Assembly: GCF_001942495.1 (NCBI RefSeq)
Contig: NZ_MKZS01000001.1
Span: forward strand, 7,242,184 to 7,306,183
Length of the DNA stretch: 64,000 nt
Source of the DNA: Moorena bouillonii PNG
GTDB taxonomy: Bacteria; Cyanobacteriota; Cyanobacteriia; Cyanobacteriales; Coleofasciculaceae
Direction of reading: 5' to 3'
Made by a program: the position numbers and the translations under genes. The notes below the pieces were generated by a model, which saw only the letters and a list, made by a program, of their open reading frames with translations, was not told where the DNA came from and did no database searches. Within the stretch, counting starts at the first letter, position 1, and every line of letters begins with the position of its first letter. This document shows positions 26,024-35,904 of this stretch, piece by piece.

Positions 26024-26806
26024 GTGGCTATTCCTTTACTAGGCTACGCCCCTGTGACGCAGAATGCGCGCATAGATGGGTATGAGATACCAGGAGAAGA
26101 GCAACCCAGAATTTATTCCACTGAAAACTTGCTCTCCCCCGGAGACATGGATGCCCTAATCGAGGCAGGATACCGTCAGATCTTCTTCCATGCCTTTGCT
26201 TCGGATCGTGAACCGTTCCTGGAGTCTCAACTCCGGTTCGGTCAGATCACAGTGCGGGACTTTATTCGTGGGTTGTTGCTTTCTGAAACTTTCAAAACCA
26301 GCTTCTATGACAAAAACAGCAACTATCGCGTTGTAGAGCAGTGCGTGCAGCGGGTGCTTGGACGTGATATCTATGGCGAAAGAGAAAAATTAGCCTGGTC
26401 AATTATAATTGCCACAAAGGGTATCCAAGGCTTCGTCGATCAACTGCTCGACAGCGAAGAGTACATGGAGAATTTTGGGTACAACACCGTCCCCTATCAA
26501 CGGCGTCGAGTGCTTCCCGGTCGCCCTCAGGGTGAAACACCATTCAACATCAAATCTCCACGTTACAACGAATACTACCGTGCAGTACTGGGCTTCCCAC
26601 AAATCATTTGGCAGACCCAGGTGCGCAGTTACGTGCCACAAGACAAGAAGGCCAAGGCAGGGGATCCATCTCTGTATATGGGCTTAGCACGGGAGCTGTC
26701 TCCCCAAGGCAACACTATCCCACGAGTGTCAGCTTTGAATATCGATTACGAATCCTTAGTGCCATATCGGGCTCAGAACAAGGAACTAGCTGAAGCGAAG
26801 TCGTAG
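26024..26806 (+). CDS. cpcG: Phycobilisome rod-core linker CpcG
   Basis: The 260-residue protein begins (GTG start) [19 protein letters not shown], the hallmark of CpcG, followed by PBS_linker_poly ([74 protein letters not shown]). CpcG attaches the peripheral rods to the allophycocyanin core, so it completes the rod-assembly set in this region. CGGAGAT lies before the GTG. It lacks the long hydrophobic C-terminus of the CpcL variant, so a core-attached role is likely. Its 3' end overlaps the convergent rluD by 21 bp. Confidence 0.92.
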   Translation: MAIPLLGYAPVTQNARIDGYEIPGEEQPRIYSTENLLSPGDMDALIEAGYRQIFFHAFASDREPFLESQLRFGQITVRDFIRGLLLSETFKTSFYDKNSNYRVVEQCVQRVLGRDIYGEREKLAWSIIIATKGIQGFVDQLLDSEEYMENFGYNTVPYQRRRVLPGRPQGETPFNIKSPRYNEYYRAVLGFPQIIWQTQVRSYVPQDKKAKAGDPSLYMGLARELSPQGNTIPRVSALNIDYESLVPYRAQNKELAEAKS

Positions 26807-27748
26807 CACGTCTAAGAGTTTGATCAAAGCTAGGGGGGGAGGGGCAACAAACTCAATCCACTCCCCACAAACCGGATGCTGTAGTTGTAGTCGCCAAGCG
26901 TGAAGTGCTTGACCCGGTAGATTAACACCGACAGAACGACCACTGCTGTAAACGGGATCTCCAACAATGGGATGACCAATATAGCTACTGTGGACACGAA
27001 TTTGGTGGGTGCGACCAGTTTCTAATTGGAAATGGATCAGGGTATAGTTGCCCAGTCGTTCTCGGACTTGCCAATGGGTAATCGCTGGGCGTCCCCCTTT
27101 TTCTACTGGCACGACAGCCATTTTCTTGCGGTCTACAGGATGCCGTCCAATCGGTTGGTTAATGGTGCCAGACTCAGCAGAGGGAGCACCATAGACTACA
27201 CCTAAATATTGTCTTTGAGCAGTTTTGGCTTGGAGTTGGGCTTGTAGATGTCCATGAGCCTGGTCAGTTTTTGCGATCGCAATTGCACCAGTTGTATCCT
27301 TATCCAAGCGGTGGACAATGCCTGGACGCTGAACACCACCAATACCTGTCAGTTTAGGACAGTGGGCTAAAAGGGCATTGACAAGAGTACCACTTTCATG
27401 ACCAGGTGCGGGATGAACTACCAAACCAGCCGGTTTGTTGATAATAATCAGAACCTCATCTTCATAAAGAATGTCTAAGGGGATGACTTCCGGTTGTAAT
27501 TCCAGAGGTTTGGGGTCAGGAATGGTTAGGGAGATGCGATCGCCTAGCTGAACTTTAGCTTTTTTTGAGATGCACACGTGATCATTCACTTGCACGTTGC
27601 CTTGTTCAATCAGCTTCTGGATACGAGAGCGAGACAAGTCAGGTGTTTCTTGGGCAATATAGCTGTCAAGGCGATAACTGGGAGTTGAACCAGTAGAGTT
27701 GCTAGTTTCCTGAACTTGCAAGAATTTGATAGAAAGCTGAGGGGTCAT
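26786..27748 (-). CDS. rluD: 23S rRNA pseudouridine synthase RluD-type
   Basis: The protein has an N-terminal S4 RNA-binding domain ([20 protein letters not shown], about 25-85) and the RluA-family catalytic core with [20 protein letters not shown], whose aspartate is the active residue, plus [12 protein letters not shown]. It converts uridines in 23S rRNA (helix 69 in RluD) to pseudouridine. The ATG at 27748 (MTPQLSIKF) is preferred; an extended reading to 27802 adds 18 residues without similarity. About 320 residues is normal for the family. Strand is convergent with cpcG. Confidence 0.9.
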   Translation of the reverse strand: MTPQLSIKFLQVQETSNSTGSTPSYRLDSYIAQETPDLSRSRIQKLIEQGNVQVNDHVCISKKAKVQLGDRISLTIPDPKPLELQPEVIPLDILYEDEVLIIINKPAGLVVHPAPGHESGTLVNALLAHCPKLTGIGGVQRPGIVHRLDKDTTGAIAIAKTDQAHGHLQAQLQAKTAQRQYLGVVYGAPSAESGTINQPIGRHPVDRKKMAVVPVEKGGRPAITHWQVRERLGNYTLIHFQLETGRTHQIRVHSSYIGHPIVGDPVYSSGRSVGVNLPGQALHAWRLQLQHPVCGEWIEFVAPPPLALIKLLDVLRLRFS

Positions 27749-27807
27749 TGTTGATCGTTGATTGTCAACCGAACTGAGAATTAGGAATACAGAAGACTTC
27801 AATTATG

Positions 27808-27900
27808 TATAGCAAAGGGAACAGCGGATCTGGGAACAGCGGATCTGGGAGTAGGGAATATGGCATCAAAAATTATCACAATTCATTTAATAATGCTATA
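27808..27900. repeat. Second repeat-element family (copy 1)
   Basis: Ends TATAGCA and TGCTATA are inverted. Inside are two GGGAACAGCGGATCT units and the motif AATTATCACAATTCATTTAA. The same layout in inverse orientation is found at 60015-60129 (CTAAATGAATTGTGATAATT ... GGTATAGCA). Confidence 0.65.
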
Positions 27901-27952
27901 TTAATTAGCAATAATTAATAATTAATAATGAGCCAAAGGCGATCAACCATTG

Positions 27953-28050
27953 TATATAGCGTTTCTGATACTTATGAGGTACATTCCATTTTATGGACGC
28001 CACTCCCTACTCCCTACTCCCTACTCCCTACTCCCTACTCCCTACTCCCT
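27953..28050. repeat. Variable-core repeat element (copy C), CTCCCTA core, right end missing
   Basis: The left end TATATAGCGTTTCTGATACT + TATGAGGTACA matches the other copies. The core is seven CTCCCTA units. No right end is seen: the core passes straight into the 3' end of the histidine-kinase gene, giving its last codons and TAG stop. Confidence 0.65.
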
Positions 28051-30837
28051 ATTTTGGTCAGTAGCAAAGTGCAGCGGTAGGGTAACAGTAAATGTGGTTC
28101 CCACCCCAACTTCACTGTTTACAGCAATTTTAGCATCGTGCAAGTCTAAACATTTTTTGACAATTGCTAAACCCAGTCCAGTCCCAGGGATACTGCCAAC
28201 ATTACTTGCTCTTTCAAAGGACTCAAATAGTTTCTCTTGGTCTTTTATAGGAATGCCGATCCCCTGATCTTGAACCTGGATTACTGCGGTCGAAGAATTG
28301 CAATTGAGTTCAAATTTGATCGTACCTCCTTCTGGAGAATATTTAATCGCATTTAAGAGCAAATTGTTAACAACATGACTCAACAGTCTTTCATCGATTA
28401 GGGCATCTTGACAGCTACCATGACTAATGAACATCAGGTTATGCTTAGAACCCAGGTTAATTTTAATATTTTCGAGTATGTCCTGACACAAAGCCACTAA
28501 ATCCATGGATTCTGGTTCAAACTTGAGTTTACCAGCATCCGCTTTCCCAATCGTTAGAACATCATCCAAAAGTTGAGTCATCCGGACCACAGCATGCTGA
28601 ATCTTATCATGGTGCTTCTGTTTTTTCTCAGGGGACAATTTTTCCTGATAGCGTTGCAGCATTTGAGCAGAAGATTGAATTGTAGTCAGTGGCGTGCGAA
28701 ACTCGTGAGAAACTAATGAAACGAAACCTGAGCGGAGTTGACCCAGTTCTTTTTCCTTAGCCAATGCATTAAGAATATCTGCTTCTGCTTGCTTGAGTTC
28801 AGTGATATCCCTTCCCACCGCCTGGCATTCGATAAATTGGCCATGTTCATCAAACATAGCTCGATCACTCCACTGCTGCCAGCGAATTTCTCCAGAGTCG
28901 AGAAGAACTCGGTGTTCGTAAGTGTTGATCGGATTATCTACGGAAAGAGAACGGAAGTTCCGGGTAACAATGTCTTCGTCTTCCGGAGGCATTTTTGGCA
29001 AAAATACTTTCCCTACTAATTCAGAGCGGTCTTTGTCAAAATAGCGGCAGTAAGCATCATTGACAAACGTTAGGGTGCCATCAAGTTTCAAGCGACAGAT
29101 CAGTTCAGTTTGATCTTCAATGATGGCACGAAATCGTTCTTCACTGTGTCGCACCGCCTCCTCTGCCTGCTTGCGTTCTGTAATGTCTTCAACCATGCTC
29201 AAAATACACAGGATTTCTCCTGCTTGATTTCGCATAGCCATCATGGTTAAATTACCCCAGAGGGTATCTTGATTCTTTTTACGGTAACGTATTTCTAACT
29301 TAAAACTATCAATTTCTCCTTGTATGACCTGCCTAATATAAGGCTTGGCTTGTTCTAGGTCTTCAGGATGAGTAATTGCCAAACCATTGAGAGCCATTAG
29401 TTCAGACTTGGTGTATCCGAGCATTTCATAAAAAGCCCGATTCACCTGAATAAACTGATAATCCAAATCTGATAGTGACATTCCAATAGGTGCTTCATCA
29501 AACACCCGTCGAAATTTTGCTTCTTTCTGGTCTAACGCGGCTTCTGTATTTAGTCTCAATTGCTGATAGGCTTGCCGTAGTTCTACCTCTGCCTGCTTGC
29601 GCTGGGTAGTATCTTGGATAATCCCGATAACTTGATAAATATTTTCTTGCTCATCTAGCAGGGGAATATAGGTAGCGAGGACAGTGAGTTCACCAACCTC
29701 TGGCAAAGTCAAAGTCAGTTCTTCCACTTGTGGCATCCGGGTTTCCACAGCCTTTTGTAGCAGTTTCACATAGATATCCTTAAATACAGGAGGATAGATT
29801 TCCTCGTCAGTGTGACCCAGTAGTGGTGAATCAGCCACTCCAGTTAGCTTAACCCCTTGTTGATTGATAAACTGGAGCCGCCGCTGGGCATCATAGATAA
29901 TAAATGTACCGGGATAATTATCCACTGCTAGGCGAAATCGTTTTTCGCTTAGGCGTAATGCCTCTTCTGCCTGTTGGCGCTCCGTGATGTCAACAATTAA
30001 CCCCAGCAGACGATTGAGATTACCTGAACTATCTAGGTAAAACTGTCCTTTGTTCTCAACGGTGATGTATGTGCCATCCTTCTTACGGATCCGATACTCA
30101 ATATCAAAAGGCTCTTTAGTGACAATCACCCGTTCAATGGTGTGTCGGTATCGTTCTAAATCATCAGGATAAATTAATTCATCCCACCCTTGCCCAGTGT
30201 TGGTGAGTTCTCCTGGGTAATAACCCAATACTTGTTCAATATTGTGACCCCAAATCAATTCATTGGTCTGGGTATTCCATTCGTAGAGCAGATGACCACT
30301 AATTTGACTAACCGCTTCATAGCGATAAAGCCATTCCGTTAATAGAGCAAAGTCACTTTTGAAGTTTTGCTCATCTAGATTTAGATTTTCAAAGCCCTTA
30401 CTGCCTTTATAGGAGCCAGTAGAGTTACCATAGTCCAATCCCGATTCTAGCTGTTTAATACTAGTGATATCTTTAGCAACAGCATAGAGAAGACCCTGTT
30501 CATCCTGTGAAATTCTCCAAGCCAGCCAACGCAAGCTACCATCTTTGTGGTATAATCTATTCCGGTATTCGACTAGTTTTCCTTGACCACAATCACGAAG
30601 GGCATTGAGAGTAAATTCCCGATCTTCTGGATAAATCCACTCAATCCAAGGTCGCGATCGCAATTGGGAGCAAGTCCAACCTAGAACCTTTTCCCAAGCC
30701 GGATTAAGTTGTTGAAAATATCCGTTTTGACCAAAGGTGCATAATAGATCAAGTGATAAAGAAAACAAGATCTTTAGGGCGGACTCTGCCTCTGCCATTG
30801 TTTCAGTACTTTTGATGTGAGACTGAGTGGTGTTCAT
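28042..30837 (-). CDS. Multi-PAS sensor histidine kinase
   Basis: The 931-residue protein is a signal-transduction kinase with five PAS/PAC units (about 20-140, 170-290, 295-415, 430-555, 557-680, each ending in a DITERKQAE-like linker), a HisKA domain with phospho-acceptor His about residue 708 in SHEFRTPLTTIQSS, and a HATPase_c domain (NLLLNAIKYSPEGGTI, DQGIGIP, GTGLGLAIVKK). No transmembrane segments are evident, so it is probably cytoplasmic and senses through PAS ligands. No receiver domain or adjacent response regulator is present. Its C-terminal residues (NRE) and stop come from a repeat array. Confidence 0.93.
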   Translation of the reverse strand: MNTTQSHIKSTETMAEAESALKILFSLSLDLLCTFGQNGYFQQLNPAWEKVLGWTCSQLRSRPWIEWIYPEDREFTLNALRDCGQGKLVEYRNRLYHKDGSLRWLAWRISQDEQGLLYAVAKDITSIKQLESGLDYGNSTGSYKGSKGFENLNLDEQNFKSDFALLTEWLYRYEAVSQISGHLLYEWNTQTNELIWGHNIEQVLGYYPGELTNTGQGWDELIYPDDLERYRHTIERVIVTKEPFDIEYRIRKKDGTYITVENKGQFYLDSSGNLNRLLGLIVDITERQQAEEALRLSEKRFRLAVDNYPGTFIIYDAQRRLQFINQQGVKLTGVADSPLLGHTDEEIYPPVFKDIYVKLLQKAVETRMPQVEELTLTLPEVGELTVLATYIPLLDEQENIYQVIGIIQDTTQRKQAEVELRQAYQQLRLNTEAALDQKEAKFRRVFDEAPIGMSLSDLDYQFIQVNRAFYEMLGYTKSELMALNGLAITHPEDLEQAKPYIRQVIQGEIDSFKLEIRYRKKNQDTLWGNLTMMAMRNQAGEILCILSMVEDITERKQAEEAVRHSEERFRAIIEDQTELICRLKLDGTLTFVNDAYCRYFDKDRSELVGKVFLPKMPPEDEDIVTRNFRSLSVDNPINTYEHRVLLDSGEIRWQQWSDRAMFDEHGQFIECQAVGRDITELKQAEADILNALAKEKELGQLRSGFVSLVSHEFRTPLTTIQSSAQMLQRYQEKLSPEKKQKHHDKIQHAVVRMTQLLDDVLTIGKADAGKLKFEPESMDLVALCQDILENIKINLGSKHNLMFISHGSCQDALIDERLLSHVVNNLLLNAIKYSPEGGTIKFELNCNSSTAVIQVQDQGIGIPIKDQEKLFESFERASNVGSIPGTGLGLAIVKKCLDLHDAKIAVNSEVGVGTTFTVTLPLHFATDQNRE

Positions 30838-31090
30838 TGCTGGGCTCGATCCGTCAGGAATTCTACAGATAAGCTAGGGATACATCTACCCACAGTCTTC
30901 CCTCAATAATCAGTATAATCACAAGATCATCAGCAGGAATATTTTAGAAAGCTCAGAAGATTTCTCTGAGTAAAGGAAATTGTGAGGACATTTTGTGGTA
31001 ATGTTTGTTAGTCTTTTGCCCTGAAGCCCTGCTGAGAGCTTTATAGTAAGCCTGATTAGCATGTTCTCTTCGAGCAGTACGCTGGTAAAT

Positions 31091-31155
31091 AACTGTGCTA
31101 GATAACTGTGCTAGATAACTGTGCTAGATAATTGTGCTAGATAATTGTGCTAGGT
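31091..31155. repeat. 13-bp tandem repeat, five copies
   Basis: Units AACTGTGCTAGAT (last two AATTGTGCTAGAT/G) fill the space just after the 3' end of the NlpC/P60 gene. The remaining 30838-31090 gap, upstream of the kinase, shows no gene. Confidence 0.85.
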
Positions 31156-31157
31156 GA

Positions 31158-31847
31158 CTAGGGCTGATAACTTGTCACAACTCGCCCAGCTCCGTAGCGC
31201 TGTCGGTAATAATACTGTGTTATCTCATCCCCTTGTTCTGAAAGCTGGTCAATTGCAATCCCATTTCGACCATGATCAATACCCGAACTATGAATGTAAT
31301 CACCATCACCTAGATACAATCCTACATGGTTAACTTTTTGACCGGTAGCGAAAAAGACCAAATCCCCTGGTTGTAGTTGCTCCATTCTAATGGTTTGGGT
31401 GAAAGCTGCTTGCTGATAAGAATCTCTGGGTAACCAAATCCCCGATGCCGCAAACGCTGCTTGCATCAACCCTGAACAGTCATAGTTGGGACCTACTGTA
31501 CCCCCCCAAAGGTAGTAGGGATTTTGACCCATTGCTGCTTTAGTAAACCCAATCACCGCTTTTATTCGTGCTTGAATTTGAGCTGGAGACAGAGAAATGG
31601 GGCGATAAGGAGTCTTAGCTATCTCCAGTAGAGCCAAATCCGACACAGGCAACCAACCAGAATAGTTATCTTCACACAGACGTACTTCTAAGGCATTACC
31701 GACAGGCGAGACAGACTTGACTCGCAAGTGTCTTCCTGTAGCTGCTTGCGTTGTCAAACCCTTACAGTTGGGCGAATCATAGAGGTTGAGATTAGCACGA
31801 CAGTAGTATTCTAAATCATTGGCTCGTAATTGCTCAAGCAAAACCAT
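31158..31847 (-). CDS. NlpC/P60 cell-wall hydrolase with N-terminal SH3 domain
   Basis: The 229-residue protein has a bacterial SH3-like N-terminus (about 10-80, YCRANLNLYDSPNCKGL ... RLCEDNYSGWLPVSD) and a C-terminal NlpC/P60 cysteine peptidase domain with catalytic C124 (YDCSGLMQAAF), H174 (VNHVGLYLGDG) and a following His in YIHSSGIDHG. It resembles the cyanobacterial gamma-D-glutamyl-L-diamino acid endopeptidases that recycle peptidoglycan peptides. No export signal is visible. It is a single gene with a 13-bp repeat array at its 3' end. Confidence 0.9.
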   Translation of the reverse strand: MVLLEQLRANDLEYYCRANLNLYDSPNCKGLTTQAATGRHLRVKSVSPVGNALEVRLCEDNYSGWLPVSDLALLEIAKTPYRPISLSPAQIQARIKAVIGFTKAAMGQNPYYLWGGTVGPNYDCSGLMQAAFAASGIWLPRDSYQQAAFTQTIRMEQLQPGDLVFFATGQKVNHVGLYLGDGDYIHSSGIDHGRNGIAIDQLSEQGDEITQYYYRQRYGAGRVVTSYQP

Positions 31848-32024
31848 AGTATAGGAAGGCGGAACTTACACTCAGATTATGATCCTTTTCTAGAAGGATG
31901 AACAACTAGGAAGATTCAGCAGTGAAATCAACCGTTGCCCGTTGACCAACCTTTCCCTGACTGCCTCATGATCAAGTTACTCTAATCGAGCGCCTCGGGA
32001 TCTGGCAAGTGGACTTACGCCACT

Positions 32025-32073
32025 CAGCGGTGCGACCCCGGTCGGGTTTCCCGACAAGCGTGAACGCGCACCA
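32025..32073. repeat. G/C-rich palindromic stretch
   Basis: GGTGCGACCCCGGTCGGGTT + TCCCGACAAGCGTGAACGCG + CACC contains nested pairing segments (GGTGCG/CGCACC and GTCGGG/CCCGAC). The 31848-32425 gap otherwise shows no gene. Confidence 0.5.
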
Positions 32074-32425
32074 AGAGAGAGGAAAAATCAGGAGCCAACG
32101 CCAATCGCTAATTTCCGATCGGGCAACCGAAAATAGAGAATTACAGAGGTTTTAGAGGTTTAGATAGCTAAGTCCTGTGTTAGTAGTGATGTTTACGCAG
32201 GGCAAAACTAAAAGCCAAAATGAGGTTATTCTGCTCTTTGTATCTGGTAAAGTTGGTCGGATGAGTAGACTATCCTAGGATTGGGTTCAAGTTCTTGAGT
32301 AGCTTATCTGATCTCAATGGCTAGCAGCTACAAGTTACTGACCAAGAAATATAGCTTTTAGCTTTTGCCTAACTGCTAAATTTGTTACCCCTAACCAATG
32401 ACCAAGTAGTTTTTGAGGAGTGAGT

Positions 32426-33544
32426 GTGAAGAGTAATTTTCCTAAGACCCTTTCGATGCAACTGAGTATGGCAGTATTGACGATGGTCAGTTACCAGCTG
32501 TCTGCTACTGCTGAAACACCTAGCTATAATTCATCGGTAAAGCAATTTACCCAGACAGCAGCAGCGGTCAGACCTAAGCAATTAGCAGCAGCTTCCACCA
32601 TCACACTTGACCCTAATCGATTTAATCCGGAAACTACACAGACTCCTGAAAATATCTTCAGACCAACTAGTCTGCTATCAGGCAATCTCAACACTATCAC
32701 TGACCATCAAGCTAATTCCCGTTTAGGGCAATTGGACAGGATAGGAGCAGCGGTTCGTGCTACTAAGTCGGTAGGGTCTCCTAATGAATTGGTCAACCGC
32801 TCCCAATTCAATGGCTCAGTTGCACCAATTGCTGACTATACAGTCACACAAAAGCAGGTACCATTAGCCAATTTAGAAACTATCCAGTATCCTGGTAATC
32901 TCTCCAAACAAGACCTAGAAGCGATCACTGAGCAATCCCAAAAACCTTCTCAAGAGTTCAATAATCCTGTGGTAGCTCCACCGAGACCAGGGACTTTAGC
33001 GACATCTGTAGCAGCTCTAAACATACAACTAGATCCAGCCAGCTCTCCCACCTCAGAGCCAACCTCCTATGAAGTAGGCACCCCTGTAGCTCAAAGAAAC
33101 ATTGACCCTACTGGCAAGAGCCTCGGGGTTGGAAACTATATCGGAATTGGCGGTCATATCGGTTTTACTGATGATGGCACCAATATTGGTCGAGGTGGCT
33201 TTATGATTAACGGCAAATACGATTTATCCCCCACCCTATCAGTGCGTCCTAGCATACTAATCAATGATGATGCTACCTTTGTGATCCCAGCCACTTACAA
33301 CTTTATTTTCCAGGATGAACCGTTTGAGCCGCCTACTTACTCAGCTTTTGCTGGTGCTGGTTTGGCTTTTTCTACAGGTGATGAGGACAATGTCGGTTTA
33401 ATCGTTACTGGTGGTGTTGATTGGCCATTTGGACCCAATTTTGTTGCCAATGCTGCTTTAACTGGTGGAATTTTCGTTGATGGTGCCACAGATCTCGGAA
33501 TTTCCTTTGGCATTGGTTACAGCTTCTCTAACTTTGATAGGTAG
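32426..33544 (+). CDS. Secreted or outer-membrane protein, unknown function
   Basis: The protein (372 residues from the GTG at 32426, chosen because GAGGAG lies 5 bp before it) has a signal peptide (SMQLSMAVLTMVSYQLSATA). It then has a long low-complexity, Ser/Thr/Pro-rich middle. The C-terminal part (about 235-372) consists of alternating short strands: GVGNYIGIGGHIGFTDDG, FMINGKYDLSPTLSVRPSIL, FGPNFVANAALTGGIFVDGA, LGISFGIGYSFSNFDR. That pattern with an aromatic C-terminal strand suggests a small outer-membrane beta-barrel. It is followed by a good terminator. No named family recognised. Confidence 0.8.
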   Translation: MKSNFPKTLSMQLSMAVLTMVSYQLSATAETPSYNSSVKQFTQTAAAVRPKQLAAASTITLDPNRFNPETTQTPENIFRPTSLLSGNLNTITDHQANSRLGQLDRIGAAVRATKSVGSPNELVNRSQFNGSVAPIADYTVTQKQVPLANLETIQYPGNLSKQDLEAITEQSQKPSQEFNNPVVAPPRPGTLATSVAALNIQLDPASSPTSEPTSYEVGTPVAQRNIDPTGKSLGVGNYIGIGGHIGFTDDGTNIGRGGFMINGKYDLSPTLSVRPSILINDDATFVIPATYNFIFQDEPFEPPTYSAFAGAGLAFSTGDEDNVGLIVTGGVDWPFGPNFVANAALTGGIFVDGATDLGISFGIGYSFSNFDR

Positions 33545-33563
33545 ACAAGGGACAGATCTAAGC

Positions 33564-33609
33564 AAAGGAGGGATAAGATACCGTGATGGCGCATCTTATG
33601 CCTCCTTTT
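33564..33609 (+). terminator. Rho-independent terminator
   Basis: AAAGGAGGGATAAGAT pairs with ATCTTATGCCTCCTTT (one mismatch) across a 13-base loop and is followed by a run of T. It ends the gene at 32426-33544. Confidence 0.85.
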
Positions 33610-33684
33610 TACAAAGACCTAGGTAGAGTTAATCAAATTTTCTAAGCAACGAAAGTTTTATTTTTGCCAGTTGAGGATACTCAA

Positions 33685-33773
33685 CGGAGAGGGAGGGATT
33701 CGAACCCTCGGATAGGCCTGAACCTATCAACAGATTAGCAATCTGCCGCTTTCGACCACTCAGCCACCTCTCC
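33685..33773 (-). tRNA. tRNA-Ser(GCU)
   Basis: On the minus strand the 89-base gene has acceptor GGAGAGG/CCTCTCC, D-arm with GCTGAGTGGTCGAAAGC, anticodon arm GCAGA-TTGCTAA-TCTGT (anticodon GCT), a long variable arm (GATAGGTTCAGGCCTATC) as in class II tRNAs, and the T-arm GAGGGTTCGAATCCCTC. The discriminator is G and CCA is not encoded. Confidence 0.95.
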
Positions 33774-33877
33774 AAGGTGATGTCAATCCATAATAGCACA
33801 TTTTTGAAGTTGTCAACTGCTAGTAATGTAAATTTTCTGATTAGAAACCATCAGCGATCGTTCACACTACTACAAAC

Positions 33878-33985
33878 ATGGGGGAAACCCCCAAGACTGC
33901 GCTGCCTTCCCAAGACCGTAATGGTGCGCTTACAGTCGTCCAATTAAATTCGCCACGGGTCGCACCTGAGGCATCGCTGAATGAT
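33878..33985. repeat. Dispersed repeat (GGGGGAAACCCCCAAGAC class), copy 1
   Basis: It contains ATGGGGGAAACCCCCAAGAC with CCCAAGACCG and, further on, AATTAAATTCGCCACGGGTC + GCACCT. Both halves recur inverted at 43752-43839, and the first half recurs inside the glycosyltransferase gene at 34666-34770. The 33774-34274 gap has no convincing gene; the frame 33878-34105 is repeat-derived. Confidence 0.7.
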
Positions 33986-34274
33986 GCACTATTTTTAAGT
34001 GAGGGACATTCAGCCAGCTATAAAGACCTGTGTGAAATCCCAGAAGCATCTCAAGAAGTTAAACAATACCATATAGTGCCCGACTTAAGTTATCATTTTA
34101 TATAAATAAATTGTTAAATTTATTTACTTCCATCCACTGATGTGTTAAGCACACCTGAGAGGTTAAAATTTGTTAAGTGAGTGTGTAAAAGCTCGACGCT
34201 GAGGGTTTAGCCGGATAGAGGTCAGACTCCCCATACCTGAAAACCTTCTGTAAGCTCCAACATCAAAAAAGCCT

Positions 34275-35639
34275 ATGAATACGAAAAATACACAGCACAT
34301 TGCTCTGATCTCCGTTCACGGAGATCCAGCGATAGAAATCGGTAAGGAAGAAGCTGGAGGACAGAATGTGTATGTGCGCCAAGTGGGTGAAGCTCTTGCT
34401 AAGCAGGGGTGGCAGGTCGATATGTTTACTCGCCTCTCCAGTTCCAATCAAGCCACAATGGTTGAACATACTCCAGGTTGTCGTACTATTCGCCTAACTG
34501 CTGGTCCAAAAGCATTTGTGCCACGGCAAGAGATTTTTGAATACTGCGGTGAGTTTTTAACCCAATTGCTTAAGTTTCAGGAGCAATCAGGCATTCACTA
34601 CTCAATAGTACATACAAACTACTGGCTTTCGGCTTGGGTAGGTATGGAGTGGAAGAAGCGTCAATCCCTTCTTGATGCAATAGCGAGTGGGGGAAACCAA
34701 CGGCAGTCGCTCATGGGGGGAACCCCCAAGACCGCGCTGCCTCCCCAAGACCGCGCTGCATCGCTTATTCAACTTCACACCTATCACTCCCTAGGCGCAG
34801 TTAAATACCAGTCAGTAGAAACAATTCCGAAGATTGCTGCGACTCGCTTGGACATAGAAAAAGCAGTGCTAGAAACAGCAGAACGCATTGTTGCTACATC
34901 TCCCCAAGAACAAGAACACATGCGTACGCTAGTTTCAAGTAAGGGGGACATTGATATTATTCCCTGTGGTACCGACATTGACCGATTTGGCAAGATTAAC
35001 CGCTTAGAAGCACGGCAAAAACTTGGACTTAGCCCTGAAAACAAAATCATCTTTTACGTGGGACGGTTTGACGAACGCAAGGGCATTGAAACCCTAGTTC
35101 GAGCTGTTGGTTCGTCCCAGCTACGGGGTGATGCTAACTTGAAGCTGATTATTGGTGGTGGTTCTCGTCCTGGTGAGAAAGATGGTATGGAACGCGATCG
35201 CATTGAAGGGATTGTAGCTGAATTAGAACTGCAAACTATCACTACATTTCCTGGACGCATTCCTGATGAACTACTGCCAGCTTATTACGCTGCAGCTGAT
35301 GTTTGCGTAGTACCAAGTCACTACGAGCCTTTTGGTTTAGTTGCCATCGAAGCCATGGCTAGTGGCACCCCTGTGGTAGCTAGTGATGTCGGTGGTCTTC
35401 AGTTTACCGTTGTATCTGCAGAAACTGGCTTACTGGCACCACCTAAAGATGCTGGTGCTTTTTCGGCTGCTATCGATCGGATTCTCTCGGATCACGACTG
35501 GAAAAATCAACTTGGCTTAGGGGCAAGAGCAAGGGTAGAAAATATGTTTAGCTGGAATGGTGTTGCCCATCAGCTGAGTCAGCTCTATGAGAGCTTGCTG
35601 GAAGCCAAATCAGAGAATTTGGCAACAACTAGTGCCTGA
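34275..35639 (+). CDS. Family 4 glycosyltransferase (sucrose-phosphate-synthase-like)
   Basis: The 454-residue protein has a GT4/GT-B fold: N-terminal domain with the glycine-rich loop GQNVYVRQVGEALAKQGW and IVHTNYWLSAWVG, and C-terminal domain with IPCGTDIDRF, FYVGRFDERKGIETLVRA and the E-x7-E motif region EPFGLVAIEAMASGTPVVAS. It most resembles cyanobacterial sucrose-phosphate-synthase/MshA-like enzymes that transfer sugar from NDP-sugar. Residues about 131-165 (LLDAIASGGNQRQSLMGGTP and beyond) are absent from relatives, where the text runs from MEWKKRQ to HTYHSLGAVKY, and derive from a dispersed DNA repeat. Whether the enzyme tolerates this insertion is unknown. Substrate not predictable. 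Confidence 0.9.
   Translation: MNTKNTQHIALISVHGDPAIEIGKEEAGGQNVYVRQVGEALAKQGWQVDMFTRLSSSNQATMVEHTPGCRTIRLTAGPKAFVPRQEIFEYCGEFLTQLLKFQEQSGIHYSIVHTNYWLSAWVGMEWKKRQSLLDAIASGGNQRQSLMGGTPKTALPPQDRAASLIQLHTYHSLGAVKYQSVETIPKIAATRLDIEKAVLETAERIVATSPQEQEHMRTLVSSKGDIDIIPCGTDIDRFGKINRLEARQKLGLSPENKIIFYVGRFDERKGIETLVRAVGSSQLRGDANLKLIIGGGSRPGEKDGMERDRIEGIVAELELQTITTFPGRIPDELLPAYYAAADVCVVPSHYEPFGLVAIEAMASGTPVVASDVGGLQFTVVSAETGLLAPPKDAGAFSAAIDRILSDHDWKNQLGLGARARVENMFSWNGVAHQLSQLYESLLEAKSENLATTSA
34666..34770. repeat. Dispersed repeat inside the glycosyltransferase gene
   Basis: The segment CTTGATGCAATAGCGAGTGG ... GAACCCCCAAGACCGCGCTG ... CGCTGCATCGC is matched by the intergenic region 43785-43835 on the opposite strand, which has the same two ends joined directly. 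The coding copy contains an extra internal duplication of CCAAGACCGCGCTGC. Confidence 0.8.
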
Positions 35640-35904
35640 AATCTATTGGGCACATTCATTCCGTGGCAATCAGGATAGATGTCAAAGGTTAAAGGATTAA
35701 GTTACGACCCTAGTATTCCTTTTGCCTTTTTGCATGGGTCCTATTCATCCTGATGGGTGGTATAACTCTTGTATCTGTAAATTGGGAAAGTTTGGTAAAT
35801 TGGATATCCTATATGTTGGCAAGCGATTGCTTCGTGAGTCCGGAATGATGTTACATTAAATTTCTTGTTTTGACCTTCAAGCAAGGAAAATAAAAGGTTA
35901 TTGC

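Noticed and set aside
26786..26806. Overlap of cpcG and rluD as a possible annotation error
   Set aside because: Both C-termini are family-typical and the genes are convergent, so a 21-bp overlap is plausible.
33878..34105. 75-residue frame upstream of the glycosyltransferase
   Set aside because: Most of it is a dispersed repeat; no ribosome-binding site and no homologous look.
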